A DNA stretch of 64,000 nt. Source: Pelodera strongyloides. Lineage: Eukaryota > Nematoda > Chromadorea > Rhabditida > Rhabditidae. The DNA is taken from positions 248,001 through 312,000 of the forward strand of contig JAANDG010000070.1 of assembly GCA_036852015.1 (NCBI GenBank), written 5' to 3'. The notes under the pieces were generated by a model. The model had not been told where the DNA came from, ran no database searches, and saw nothing but the letters and a program-made list of their open reading frames with translations. Below, piece by piece: positions 11,544 through 23,344 of the stretch. The position numbers and the translations under genes are program-made. Within the stretch, counting starts at the first letter, position 1, and the number at the start of each line of letters is the position of its first letter.

Positions 11544-14500
11544 ATGCTTCCCGTTAGCCGTGTGGCGGCGCGCATTGCGCTTACTAATGTAAGCTTTAGT
11601 AATAGGTTTTTGATTTGCTCTCACAGTGAGTCGTTAAAATCTAGCGGTTGATTCTGATGTAAAGACCGCCAAGTATGGTGCCTTACAGTAAAACTGAATA
11701 AAAATGTATCAAATGTCAATTCACGCGTATTGTGATAACCTTTATTTAGAGTACTGTGGCAAATGAAGGGTTGTAATTTTAACCATTAGGTTACTGTATC
11801 AAATAAAAATTTTGAAAGCTATTTCTTTGCAGCAATTGGCAGCTCGTGCTCTCGCGACAACATGTACCGCCATGAAGGATGTATGTTTTGCTTATTTGTG
11901 TCAAATTCTGTGAATGTTTATGAAACTACTATTATTATGCTTGTTTTGTCGCGTTCGCTTCTCTATAACCTTAGGTATTGATTGGTTGGACATATATACC
12001 AAAATAAATTGTATGAAGCCTTATCAGAAGCCTGAGTTTATGTTTATATTAAAAAACTATGGGCTCAGGTATTTACGCGAGAGGCGAAAGTAGATTTAGC
12101 TACATCATGAAAAAATTGAAGATGCAAACTACCGTAAATGTTAATTTTGAAATGATATCATTTTTTTATTCAGATCAAAGTCGAGACTACCAAACCTCAA
12201 CTGTCTGAGACTGAGGAGAAGGTTGGTCAATTAGTGTAATTCTCTGGTCTTCAACCGCGCAGAGCGCCGCGTACCATCCCGCCTTGTGCGCTTTTGCAGA
12301 GGCGCACAAGGCGGGAAAGTGAGCGGCGCTCTGCGCGGGTACGTCTGCAGCGCACTATGCGGGAAAGTCGGCGGCGCTCTACGCGGGTTAGTGCGCGGCG
12401 CTCTATGCGGGTAAGTTCGCGGCGCTCTACGCGGGTTAGTGCGCGGCGCTCTACGCGGTTACACTAGCCATTAGGCTCCTCCCCTTGCCCCGCCCACTTC
12501 ACAATATAAAAAATATCATACTAAAGCGATAAAATAATTTTATTAATTCAACATTGTTAGAGTAAAATAAAGTGAAAGCAAAACATTTTAAAACCATTAA
12601 AAATAATTCGAAATAGACTGCGAATTGATCAAACTTGAGGAACTTACTTTCATAATATTAATGAAATAGGCTGCTAGCAAAAGTTTCATCAATATAAGTC
12701 TCTACACAATACTATACAACATAATTATTCATATCAATAACTTCTAAACATTACTAGAGGAATTAGGGATCAGCAGTTAAGTAAACTCAGGGACTTTGCG
12801 GTTGTATGCCTACGGTTACAATCTACAACAAAATAAGGCAAGCTGCAAATAAACTGAGTAATAAGTAACTATAATAGATACTCAGCTACTGTGGAACTAT
12901 TTTGTATAGAATGGCGAGAAGTAAAAAAAAGTGTACTAAGTTAGTAGGATGCATGAGTTTGTCAACAAAAGAGAAATACGACGATAATAATGACGACGAA
13001 TGGGGGAATGTATCAGTATTTATCAAGAAACACTTGAGAACCCCAAAGACGACCGCGACCGCGCGACTTCTTCTTGAAGCCCCAAACTCAGCAGAACTTG
13101 AAGCTTTGGCGCTTTGTTGAAGGAAGAGATGGGATCTGCAATTTGCAATATTTAGAAGCATGAGTATGGGGGCAAAAACTACGTTCAATAAGGGTCTAAC
13201 TTCCCAATACATCTAATAAAACATTCCGGTACTCGTCCTTGATGTTTTGGAGAAAAATTAACTTGTTTTAGTCGATGTGCAGCATTTAACTCTTAGTGAA
13301 TAATAATGAAACAATAATAAACATACCTATGCTTTCCTTGTTCGTACTAGGTTCCCAGATGCCAGACCCTTCACCACGTAAATTTTTAACCATAAAAAGG
13401 CGAGGAATTCTGGACGTTTGGCAATTGCTGTTGCGCACTAAAACATATAAGCGTAAGCTATCATAAACAACTACTGTCTTTGTATGCATAGTCATTTGCG
13501 CGTAATGCATGTATGTAGAGAGAGTTGTGCAAAGTAAGGATCACAAGCAGCCTATGCTTCCGGTGTATAAAATATTTCAATATACAATAAGTAGAAAAAA
13601 GATACTTACAATTAGCACTTCTCACTGATGTCGTAGGTGAAGGTGAAGCCATAGCGCAAGGTTCATTCCTTCAGCCTTACGGGATACAGACATATGCTTT
13701 TTCCTGCACATCCTGAACCTGCTGCAGACATCCTGCACAATAAACAATAGACAATAAACATAAGAACAGTTAATCAAAAAACGTCAATGGAACTTCAAGT
13801 GAATAAAACCTTAAAATGTACTAAATTCTATCATATGTACTCGTCGGGATGACAATGGAAGATTCACTTAAACAGTAAACAAAGAATTATACACAACAAA
13901 CTAAACAAACGAAAAATAATAAGAAAAACGGACGAAAAAATAAAAAAAATTGAGAAAAAAGTGCACTTTAGCGGCGAAACTCCACTATTTGTGGCAACTA
14001 TTTGTTGCAACTACGGTATTGCAGCTGAAAATAATTTCTTGAGAGAAGAATTTTCGTGAGTGCGCGGCGCTCTATGCGGGAATGTACGCGGGAAAGTATG
14101 CGCTCGCAGCTGGGCGATGCAAATTGTCAAAATTGTGATTTCGGAGACATTGCTCCGGAAGCCCACCGTGCGGCGCTCTATGCGGGAAAGTATGCGCGCA
14201 CACCGTGATCATGCGGGAAAGTACGCGCGCACAGTCAGATCATGCGGGAAAGTATGCGCGCATACCCAGAACGTGCGGGAAAGTCTGCGGCGCTCTGCGC
14301 GCCACAGAACGTAGTTGATAAACTTATTATTAATTTCAATAATGTCCTGAATTTTCAAAACAGTGTTAATGATTTGGCAATGGCAACCGATTTAAGTTAC
14401 ACCCTTGCATTGGAAATTGGAACTACTGTAGACCTATAGCTATAGCGTGTTTACCGTATGAATTAAAATAGCACTTTTTATTTATATTTTCACTTTTTAA

Positions 14501-17500
14501 CTCTTGGTAATGCTAAAAAATATTGTACGACTTTGTATTTTCACTCTTTAAATTTACAATGTTAGTATTTATAGTTTAGGTAATAAGTGACCTCTCAATT
14601 CTTTATTTAGTACATGTACTGGAAGCTTCCCCCATTCTCTCTAGTCAATATTTTGAGACGCGTGTTTACCATTTTCTGAACATTGCCACGTGCCTGGTTG
14701 TTGATGCATTTGCAGTAGTCTATTTTCAAACACCAGCGAAGGGTTCTAGAATGTTTATTGATTTACATTTCTAAACTGGCTAAAATATACAAATAAAAAG
14801 ATAAAAAATATTGGGATTTTACAGTGAAGACATCTGTCTCAGCGCATCGATATTCTATTAGGTTAATTAGGTAACCTGTCTTTCAAAACAAAATGAAAAT
14901 GAAAGTAGTTTCGGGAAATCTTATTATATAAAAGAGTAACTGTAGCGTAATTTGCATACCGATGTGCGTTACGGAAATGCAAATTTCGTGTTCGGGTATA
15001 AAAAGAGTTTCGCAGCTCACTATCGAAGTATGCATATGCAATTGTTTCATATTATGTGGAATTCTTATGATACGTTTGAAACTTTGCATATAATTATGCC
15101 CATGCTAATCCAATCATATTTCCATGTAAGTCGCCTCAGGCGGCGATAGCCGTCTGGTATAATAATATTTTTGTGTTTTCTAATCGTTGATTAGCATTAT
15201 AAATTGATAGAAATGTACTTTGAGCTCAGTCTGGGTGTATTTCACCTCTCATTGTCAACTAAATTTTGTTTTTACACCCCAGTACCCATGAATCGAAAAA
15301 CATCGCCTGTTTTTTGTATTGTCCCGGGAACTTTTGTTTCAATTGATTTGTTGACGACTTCAAGAGAACAGATTGTATGTTTGGACAATTGTTTTTGAGA
15401 TAAGCATTGTGAAATATAGCGGTTATCTCAAGGCACATTGGTGTTACAAAATTGATTTCCACAATTTTCACAACTGTTTACTGTAGATGTTGGTTTCACG
15501 TCCGTAACGTAACGAAGACTCGTTCCGTAGCGGATTTCACCAGCTGGCATAAGGTTGTCATTGACATTGTCATTTGAAGATAGGTTGGTTTGCTAAATTA
15601 GAGTAAACGCGAAATAATTTGTAAGGTAAGCAGTTAGCGCGTCATTATGTAGGGGCCCAGTGACCAAGTGATGGAAAGAAGATTGCTGTTTATAAGTTAA
15701 TCAGATTATTGTATATGCTAATCATGTATATTGATTACAGACTAAGGAGGCTCGCGAGCAGATGATGAACACTTTCTATGATGACATGCACGATGAGAAG
15801 CGTCGTCTTCGTATGGAAGCGAAGCCGAGGAGAGTGAAGGGAGATCTCCACCTCGTAGACGAGACTAAGATCGACCCCAAGGAGGTAGGGAGACTAGCTG
15901 TATGGCAAAGCCGCGCAAGCTTGCCTCGCGCGTGCCGCATTCTTGCGTGTCATTCGCGCACCACTGGCGCATAATTTGACTGCGCGACGATTCACCAGTT
16001 CCAACAATTGCCTTGTCACATGCTTGAAACAAATTTAATATTTGTAATAAAGCTAACAATAAATAGCATAGCATAAAATAGCATAAAAGTATTTTCTGCC
16101 ACGGTATGGTGAACATACGATACTTCACTCACTGAAATTAGCTTTATGATGGAAAGACAACCAAAGGAAACATTTAGCTTAGATTCTGAATTAAGTCTGA
16201 ATTAATCTTTTCAGCTCATTCCCAAAGTGGAAGATATGGTCAATCATTTCTACGATGACATCCACGACGAGGCACGTCGTCAGAAAATGGAAGCGATGCC
16301 GAAAAAGGAGAAGAAACCAAAGAAGAAGATCGTGCTCATGGATTCCGAGAAGGATGATGCCGAGAAGGTACTGTATGTTTTCATTCTGGGAGCGCGCTAC
16401 ATCCGCGCTATGCCAGCGCTATATCCGCGCTATGTCAGCGCTGTAACATCGCTGTGACACGGGGCTATATCCCCGCTACGTTCGCACAACTGCTGATTGC
16501 CTCTTGCGGCGCTATAAACTAAGACTAAGACCTATGGTCCACCTTCAATTCTTTATAATTTCCAAATCTACCCCTAAAGCCTTGCGTTTCTATCATTCTT
16601 ATACCCTGTTATATCCTTTTTACAGCCATGATTGTCGTTTAGTGCAAGTTGCAAAAAAGGAATCTGAATAAATTTGCCATGAATTGTTCCATTTTAGTTC
16701 GTTCCGCAAGCCGAGCGCATGATCAACACTTACTTTGATGACCAACACGACGCTCAGAAGCAGGTCGAGGAGGATTTGAAGGTAATTTAAAGCGAAATGC
16801 TAGCCCCTTTGGAAAATTTGCATATGATAAGCAAATCCTATGTATCCTATGCTAATTTTGCGCGATTGCCGTGGACGATCGCGCAAAATTAGCATAGGAT
16901 ACATAGGATTTGCTTATCATATGCAAATTTTCCAAAGGGGCTAGCATTTCGCTTTAAAGATTTCCTCGGGATAAACGGTATCATCTAACTGGGTTGCGGA
17001 ATCAATAAAAAGGTTTGCGCGTCATTCGTCATACCATCAAAAAGATTTTTTTCTGAAGCTTGCGGTTCGTTTACCGGCTTTTGACAGCCTGCTTCCTCGC
17101 CGCGCAACAGTTTTGTGCCAGTTTCTCGCCGCACACCACCCGAGTTTCCTCAGAAATAACTAGCACGGACTGATTTTCGCATTCTTTAGTTCAAGGCGGA
17201 AAAGTTGGACGCGAGTTGGAACAAACTGAAGCAAGATATCAACGTAAGTAGTCGATCGCAATATTTATTTAGTTATGCAGTCAGTGCCCGAAAATTTTTG
17301 TTGAGTAAAATGTAAGCATAAAAAATATAAGCATAAAACTTGGAATTGCTAAAATATCCGCAATTTTCTCTCTTTTCAGAAGGAAACACAGGTCCCACAA
17401 GACATGGAGGACGAAGTCACCGAGAAGCTCAAGAAGGTGAGTTAATTGCAACTTTTACCTTTTCTCGCATCAGTGAATGATCGTCTCGGCCTCAGGTTGT

Positions 17501-17835
17501 CAATTTATTGATCGCTAGACCTAGACCTAGACCTAGGACATATGTATATCTCAATTCATCTCATCACTTTTATGCGTTCTTATGAAAAGAAGTTAAACCG
17601 AGAAGTTGGACGACTGCATTCTCATATTTTGCATGCAAGTCAATATGTAAACTAAAAATCGCACAGTATCGCGCACTGACTGTCTACTCTACTTGGGAAT
17701 ACAGGATCCAGCAGACCTTCAAAAACCGGCTGTCATACCTCTTTAAAGAAATTTTTTTAATCAAATTTCTAGGCAAATCCTACCATGGGTTCCACTCAGC
17801 CGAAGACGGGCGGACCGCGTCCGACAATGAAATAA
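11544..17835 (+). CDS. Small repeat protein with predicted mitochondrial presequence (unrecognised family)
   Basis: Nine exons: 11544-11588, 11833-11880, 12174-12221, 15741-15884, 16215-16367, 16698-16781, 17190-17243, 17380-17436 and 17773-17835, giving 231 residues. Every exon is a multiple of three, so all introns are phase 0. Residues 1-31 (MLPVSRVAARIALTN, then QLAARALATTCTAMKD) are rich in Ala and Arg with only one acidic residue, at the very end; this looks like a mitochondrial targeting presequence. Exons 4, 5 and 6 each carry one repeat beginning at the exon's eighth residue: MMNTFYDDMHDEKRR (55), MVNHFYDDIHDEARR (103) and MINTYFDDQHDAQKQ (154). The rest is highly charged (Lys/Glu) and probably helical, ending TGGPRPTMK. 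AATAAA overlaps the stop. The start is chosen because it is the ATG that gives an in-phase exon with a good GTAAGC donor. The function is unknown; inferred to be a soluble mitochondrial protein. Confidence 0.8.
12250..14310. repeat. GC-rich repeat block with inverted ends, in an intron
   Basis: Units of GCGGCGCTCTACGCGGG type are tandemly arranged at 12250-12475 and again at 14060-14310. The outer left end (CGCGCAGAGCGCCGC) is the inverse of the outer right end. The left block itself contains a hairpin around 12255-12340. The AT-rich middle (12476-14059) is of ordinary composition. It may be a non-autonomous transposon about 2 kb long, or two separate GC-rich repeats. It lies wholly within intron 3 of the gene at 11544. 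Confidence 0.55.
13023..13652 (-). CDS. Possible small nested gene, 88 residues, unrecognised
   Basis: Three minus-strand exons join in phase: 13610-13652, 13327-13437 and 13023-13135. The donors are GTAAGT and GTATGT, and the acceptors TTTTAG and TTGCAG. The product starts MASPSPTTSVRSAN and ends GFSSVS. It is Ser/Arg-rich with no recognised domain, signal peptide or membrane segment. It lies antisense inside intron 3 of the mitochondrial-type gene, between two GC-rich repeat blocks. Consistent phases over three exons argue for a real transcript, but the protein is short and chance cannot be excluded. Confidence 0.38.
14311..15740. other. Rest of intron 3, nothing recognised
   Basis: AT-rich intronic sequence with no supported exon or repeat of known family. 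Confidence 0.5.
16788..16957. mobile_element. Near-perfect hairpin MITE, family A copy 1
   Basis: A roughly 170-base palindrome with ends TTTAAAGCGAAATGCTAGCC and the inverse. The arms contain TTTGCATATGATAAGCAAAT. It begins within six bases of the donor GTAATT of the exon ending at 16781. Other near-identical copies are at 20459, 41718, 42096, 45918 and 49161, with a diverged one at 58177. Confidence 0.85.
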
Positions 17836-18239
17836 AACCACGTTTTCCTCGCGAAAATGTAACTCAAATTATTTCATTTTCGTCTCTGTTCATCTGGTTT
17901 ATAGACATAGTGCTTATTTGTCTAGACGTGGGTTTTTCTTTAATTCTTTTCGCTATGTATCAGTCTATTTTTTATTTTTCGAGTTGAATGTTTTGTATTG
18001 ACTCAAGTTTATTTTGTTGGTTTGCTTGCACCTGGGCTTTTTTCTGATTCGATAAGATTTCACGAAAATATCCGGCGTTGCACACTCCATTCATTGAAAT
18101 TTTGAAACTCATTGGTTTCTATTTGCTATCGAGGTTTACTACTGTGTGGTTTTCTTTCTTTACCAGACTGGGAGTGTAATATAGCGTTGAAGACCGATAA
18201 AATTCCCAGTAAAAGCACACATTTATTTTATGCTGTTAG

Positions 18240-18655
18240 TTAAAGGATAGTAGTCACTTCATTATCGTCTTTTTACTTAAATTATCAATAAATATAAAAA
18301 GATACCTAGAAAAATACCTTTCCGATGCCATTTTACGGAATATTTATCACAGGGAAAAACATCCCTTGTGTTGAGTTCTGATTTTTGACAAAATGGGGTG
18401 TTTTCTAAATCGCAACGGGGCTTGGCCGGTTGCCAATGATGACAAAACAAAGAAAAACCGGGGAAGAGGGATCTGCTCTATTGTCTCAGTTGTCGTTGTC
18501 ATACTGTACGTAATTAGAACGCAACCGAGGGGATTTCTTTCCCTGGGTTAATTGTTCAGTAAATTGACACCGGAATGGTATTTTTATAGGTGCTTTTTCA
18601 TGTTTATGGACAATTGAAGTAAAAAGGCGAATTTGAAGTGACTGCGATCCTTTAA
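18240..18655. mobile_element. TTAA-flanked MITE, family D copy 1
   Basis: The left end is TTAAAGGATAGTAGTCACTT. The right end is the inverse (AAGTGACTGCGATCCTTTAA). The interior contains a second pairing of CCAGGGAAAGAAATCCCC type. Its closest relative is at 44970-45407. Confidence 0.75.
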
Positions 18656-19444
18656 GGTTTATTTTGTGCGGCAAACCTTAGGTGGTAGTTTACTTCACTA
18701 CTGTGCAGTGTACATATTGTATTCAAGTGTATATAAAGCTTTGTTGTCCGCTTTGGGGTTTCTCATCGGGTGAGGCGGTGGGAATAAGGCTGCGCATGCG
18801 TATGCATCTAACGCATTTGAATGCATGTTGAGTTTGAAGCAGTTCCTTTGTAGAGCTAGGCCTACCTAAGCATAATTAAGCATTTGTTGTATCCGACTTG
18901 GATTCTTATAGACAAAGATAGCCGTTCAACGGTTTACTAACAATACAGGCGACAAAAAAACGCTCCAATTCATAAGCTTCCTTTTCGATATTCACACAGC
19001 TTGATATTATAATTAGTTCTCAGTTGAGCAATTGTATATTGATAACACCGAAATCAGTGTGATGGTAAAATGTATAATAATGGAGAGAGAGAGAGAGGAA
19101 GGGAAGAGGGCGAGAGACAACGAGAGAGAGAGCGAGCATCAATGGGGTCGCTCAGAGATTGTTAATTTGAGATAGTTTTCAAGCAATTTAAATATGCATA
19201 TTTTATTTAAAACCCTAAGTAACGATAAAAAAAAATGAAAAGAACGGTCATGAGATCACAGAGATAAGAACGTAAGCACGTGTAAGGTCATCAAACAATT
19301 ATTAAATACTGGGCAAGATTTGCTTATATCAATTTCAAATTTACCTTTCTAAATGAAATGAGAAAATGAAGATCGCTTGTCATGCTGGCGATAATTATCA
19401 TTATCGTTGAGTGTTTATATAGATTAATAAAAATCGATATCTGT
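18656..19444. repeat. Intergenic stretch with a GA microsatellite
   Basis: Between the convergent genes at 17835 (+) and 19445 (-). A GAGA-rich run lies at about 19082-19135. No gene is seen. Confidence 0.6.
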
Positions 19445-22400
19445 CTAAACGTCGGCCGCCTCCTTGAGCGGAACGTTCTCTCCATTCAGGCATTCTTTGA
19501 GTTGAGTGACGAAATGTTGACGAAGTTCGCGATTAGAACAATAGTAAATTGGAAGGCGGACAGCAGTCGCAGAAATCGTGAGGAATGAAGAGACGTCGGC
19601 CAGATATCTGAATAAGGAATTAATTATAATAATATACCAAGGAGATGAGTGGTCTGCGGCCTTCCCCTCTAAGGTGCGCCAGTGGTGCGCCATAGGTTCG
19701 CGCTGGTGTATTTCAGTTAGCGCAACAACCGCGCCCCACCGTGGTGCGGATTTGTACATCTAGGGACCATCGTCCTACTCTGACCTATATTTAAGCCGCG
19801 ATGTGCCTAGTTTTAGGTTTTACGTTCTGGCAGTGCGACCGTATTGTTCCGTGCGTACAATTGTTGTTTTTATCGAAGTTATGTTACTAAATATATATAC
19901 TTACTTATACGGCCATCCATCACCTAAGGTCATCAATGACCTTTTATCGATATGTTCCCAAAAAGTGAGTATAACATTGATAAGATTCGTGATGAGATAG
20001 ACAGAGACTAGAACGGCGAGAGTTCTCGTCGCGTCTCTCTTTCTCTGACGTGCCATGGCAGCTTCTGGGGGTAGGTGAAGCATCTTCAGCTGGGTATTCT
20101 GAAGGAAACAATATTATTCTTTAAGAAATATGCAAAATAATAACACACAAACATACATCCCGGGTAGAACCTAAAGGATTTGAAACACGATTTTCAACAG
20201 TGGTTCTTGAAAATGGACCGCAGATACATGGACAAACATTCGACAGTTTTCGAACCACACATAATTTATTTTCATAACACCATTTTTTTCATAGTTGCTT
20301 TGCTTAGAAAAAACAGTGGGTCGCTTTATGTTTCATACACATAGTACATAGTCCGTAGGTATAAGCTTTCTGCTATAATCTATCATTGCCATAGCTTGCA
20401 CATCTAACATCTTTTCGCGAATACACATGCCCTATTCAAAGCGCTTCAGCACATTTAACTTAAAGCGAAATGCTAGCCCCTTTGGAAAATTTGCATATGA
20501 TAAGCAAATCCTATGTATCCTATGCTAATTTTGTACGATTGCCGTGAACGATCGTACAAAATTAGCATAGGATACATAGGATTTGCTTATCATATGCAAA
20601 TTTTCCAAAGAGGCTTTAACATTTGTGACAATAAAAAAACATGATTCCAAAAAGCAACGATGTGTACACTTCGCACATAAAGCAACAATTATACATTGTT
20701 TACCATTGTTCCGTTGAGTAGCTTTAATAACAAATAATAATAAGCTTTATAAAGAACAAAAAAACTTATGAGTACAAAACAAAAGTGCGCACGGCCAATT
20801 TTTGAAAGGTTTTTCGGGCATGTACATTTGTGCAGTCTCCTGTGATGTATGCAAATTAATATAATCAGTCTAATAATAGTGTAGTAGTGGTGCAGCAATT
20901 TGCATTCACAACATCCTAATACATCATTTGCCATACGTTTCAAAACTGGCCGTTTTACCGCTTTAAAAGCTAACATATCTATTACGGTCATTATTAGGAT
21001 GCGTAGTAAGTCGTAACCGTTACTCCTTTGCATTTAGAAAAAAAATAATGAAAAACTTACATCGAGTAGTATCGATTCAAAGTGTTTGCTTTTTTGGTTC
21101 AGATTCTTGATCGTCGCTAAGTTCAGAAAAGTGAGTAGAGTGAACGGAAGGAAAACAGAGAGAATGTTTCTACAGTAGAACATCCAGAACTCACTGTATA
21201 GACCTCTGAAAATTAGCATACCTTAGTATTATTTATATAAGTTTTCATAAATATTTATCAAGTAAAGTTTAGTAATTCATAAAGTTTATAAAGTTATTTA
21301 GTATATAAGTTTTTTGCCAAATAGCCCCATTTATAGATTATTTTATATACGGTATATGATTTTATTATGTTATGCTTTATTATGTTTGCTACATTACGCT
21401 TCATCGTCCTCGGATGGATTGTATAATGTTACATCAAATTAAGAAACTGAAAAGCAATGCAATTATCATACTCTGGATCCGCCAGTTCGCTCTGATGTAT
21501 ATGCCAATCGTAAAACTTGTCACACTCCGCATTGTGAACGACTTTTAGTTCAATAAATACAGTGCCCTGAAACTTATTTACGACGTAAAAATGGTAAAAG
21601 TACATCTTCGCATTCCTAGAATTCTCAGTTTTCAATGCCTAACGACTAACACAAAACTCGAGCGCGGCAGTTTACAAGTTTACTGATCACCTATGTGTAC
21701 GTACACGCAAACATCCTACTTGTGAGCGTTTTGCACATTCCATAGTCATAGTTATACAACTATTTAAGATCTAAAAAATAGCAAACCTTAACAGCCAATG
21801 CATATACTACCACTCCGCCGATCGCAAACATTCTCTGTAAGGGATTGAAGCCTATTGCCACTTTTCCAGAACATATATACCGCTCAAATGAGGCAGCCAC
21901 GATTATCATTGTGGAGGCTAGAATCAACACCTGAAAGGTTTATTGTTATAAAATAGCTTGGCTATGGTTCGATGATTTCTCAGTTTTCAAAATGTAAGAG
22001 AATCTTGGCCTTTTAGATAAAGACATGAAACTTTGGGACACCACATAGTTCAAGTGAAAGTAATATTGCTGCCATTGAGCGCAACACTGACGAAACTCGG
22101 TTGGTGCGCGGCGAAAAAAAAGGTTTCGTCTAGGTTTCCCCGCGCACTTCGCTCAGTTTTCGCCAGACTCTCGCCAGGCCTGGGCGAGTGCATTGACTGC
22201 CCTTTCACGAAAATCGGGAGGGAGATTGGATTTGGGGAAAGCGCCGCGCACCCGTTTTGGCTGCCCTTTTCCTTGGCATGCCAGGCGCGCCTCTGGCGAA
22301 GACTGGCCGAAGTGCGCGGCGAAACCTGGACGAACCCTCTTTTTTTCACCGCGCACTCGGAGAATTTCGCGTTGAATTAGAAGAACTACTGACCTGTCCA

Positions 22401-23115
22401 ATAGTAGAAACTAGTCGTAGGTAGTTGTGCCAAGCGACGTACAATTCATAATTTTGAAAATAATCATAAAGTGACGAGACAGAAAATATTAACTGAAATT
22501 ATAAGAGTTAATACTCAGCCCTCAGCCATTGAGGTAGGTCAGATCAGTCACAGCAGTGCAGGTCATTTCTCATGGGCCTGACCCTAACAAAATATTTCTG
22601 TATAATATGTATATCAATAAGACGGAATTTATGTTTGTTTTGTCTCCAAACTACAAATAAAAAGATAAATCTTACGATAAAACACGTCTCCACGATAATG
22701 TCGAAGAATGCTAGGATGTAGAGATACAAATAATTGTTATTTCGGAAGGACAGCCGAGAGAAAACGATCAGCAAGAGAGAGTTGAGACATATTCCTAAAC
22801 GTGTACAGTTTATTAATTGTTTTTAAAGCGATATGGTACGTGGTTTGAAACGCACATTATTCCTACCGCCTCCGAAACGCACATATTACATGAATTTCCG
22901 GCACAAAAGAACATTGGTATGGAATTGTCCACTGTAAGTTCACACGTTTCAAAAAAAAAGACTATTTTAGGAAAACTGCAAAAATAGTTTGCAAACTATC
23001 AAAAGAAATTCTTACCTAAAACACACAAGGTGCTGCCTAAACCGAATGAAATTAGCATTCGGATTGTGTCGGTGGACGTCTCCTCCAAGTAACAATCTTC
23101 CGTGTCATTGTGTAT
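19445..23115 (-). CDS. FMRFamide-receptor-like rhodopsin-family GPCR (5' end incomplete)
   Basis: Eight exons on the minus strand, all joining in phase: 23016-23115, 22676-22794, 22394-22492, 21787-21930, 21472-21638, 21061-21205, 19905-20098 and 19445-19607, about 376 residues. An extracellular start (IHNDTEDCY, an N-glycosylation site and Cys) leads into TM1 with GICLNSLLLIVF. TM2 has NNYLYLYILAFFDII with its conserved Asp. TM3 ends ASFERY in place of DRY. TM5 is followed by FLPFTLLTFLNLATIKNL, a hallmark of FMRFamide/FRPR-type receptors. TM6 follows a basic loop (MARQRKRDATRTL). TM7 reads ADVSSFLTISATAVRLPIYY. The receptor would sit in the neuronal plasma membrane, bind a neuropeptide and couple to G proteins; the ligand is not predictable. 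Introns hold a hairpin MITE (20459) and a GC-rich MITE (about 22098). The start codon is not in these exons; see the candidate exon at 30394. Confidence 0.85.
20459..20619. mobile_element. Hairpin MITE, family A copy 2
   Basis: Same arms as the copy at 16788, with a central GTACGATTGCCGTGAACGAT loop region. The right end is truncated (AAAGAGGCTTTAA). It lies in the intron between the TM5 and TM6 exons of the GPCR. Confidence 0.85.
22098..22360. mobile_element. GC-rich inverted-repeat element in a GPCR intron
   Basis: The left end TTGGTGCGCGGCGAAAAAA matches, inverted, the right end TTTTTTTCACCGCGCACTCG. Inner arms share AGGTTTC/GAAACCT blocks. Open frames of 60-115 codons on both strands here follow from the GC-rich arms and are not genes. 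Confidence 0.6.
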
Positions 23116-23161
23116 CTGAAATATAGAAGATACTTATGAGGATAAGAGGTAAGGCACACTA

Positions 23162-23344
23162 TTTAAAGCGAAATACCGGCCGGTTTTTGAAGCGCATCGT
23201 GAACAACCGAATTCTTACGTATTTATGCGAGTTTGCTGGAATTTAGCTCGATTTTTTATTCTAGTTTACGCTCCTTTGCATAAGCTGCATAAGATGCTGT
23301 TGTACACGATGTGTTTCAAAAACCGGCAGATATTTTGCTTTAAG
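23162..23344. mobile_element. MITE family B
   Basis: Starts TTTAAAGCGAAATACCGGCC and ends with the inverted CGGCAGATATTTTGCTTTAA. It is about 180 bases and lies just upstream of the first certain GPCR exon. Confidence 0.75.

Noticed and set aside
22033..22401. Overlapping open frames of 60-115 codons on both strands
   Set aside because: They lie in a GC-rich inverted-repeat element within a GPCR intron, and the frames mirror each other.
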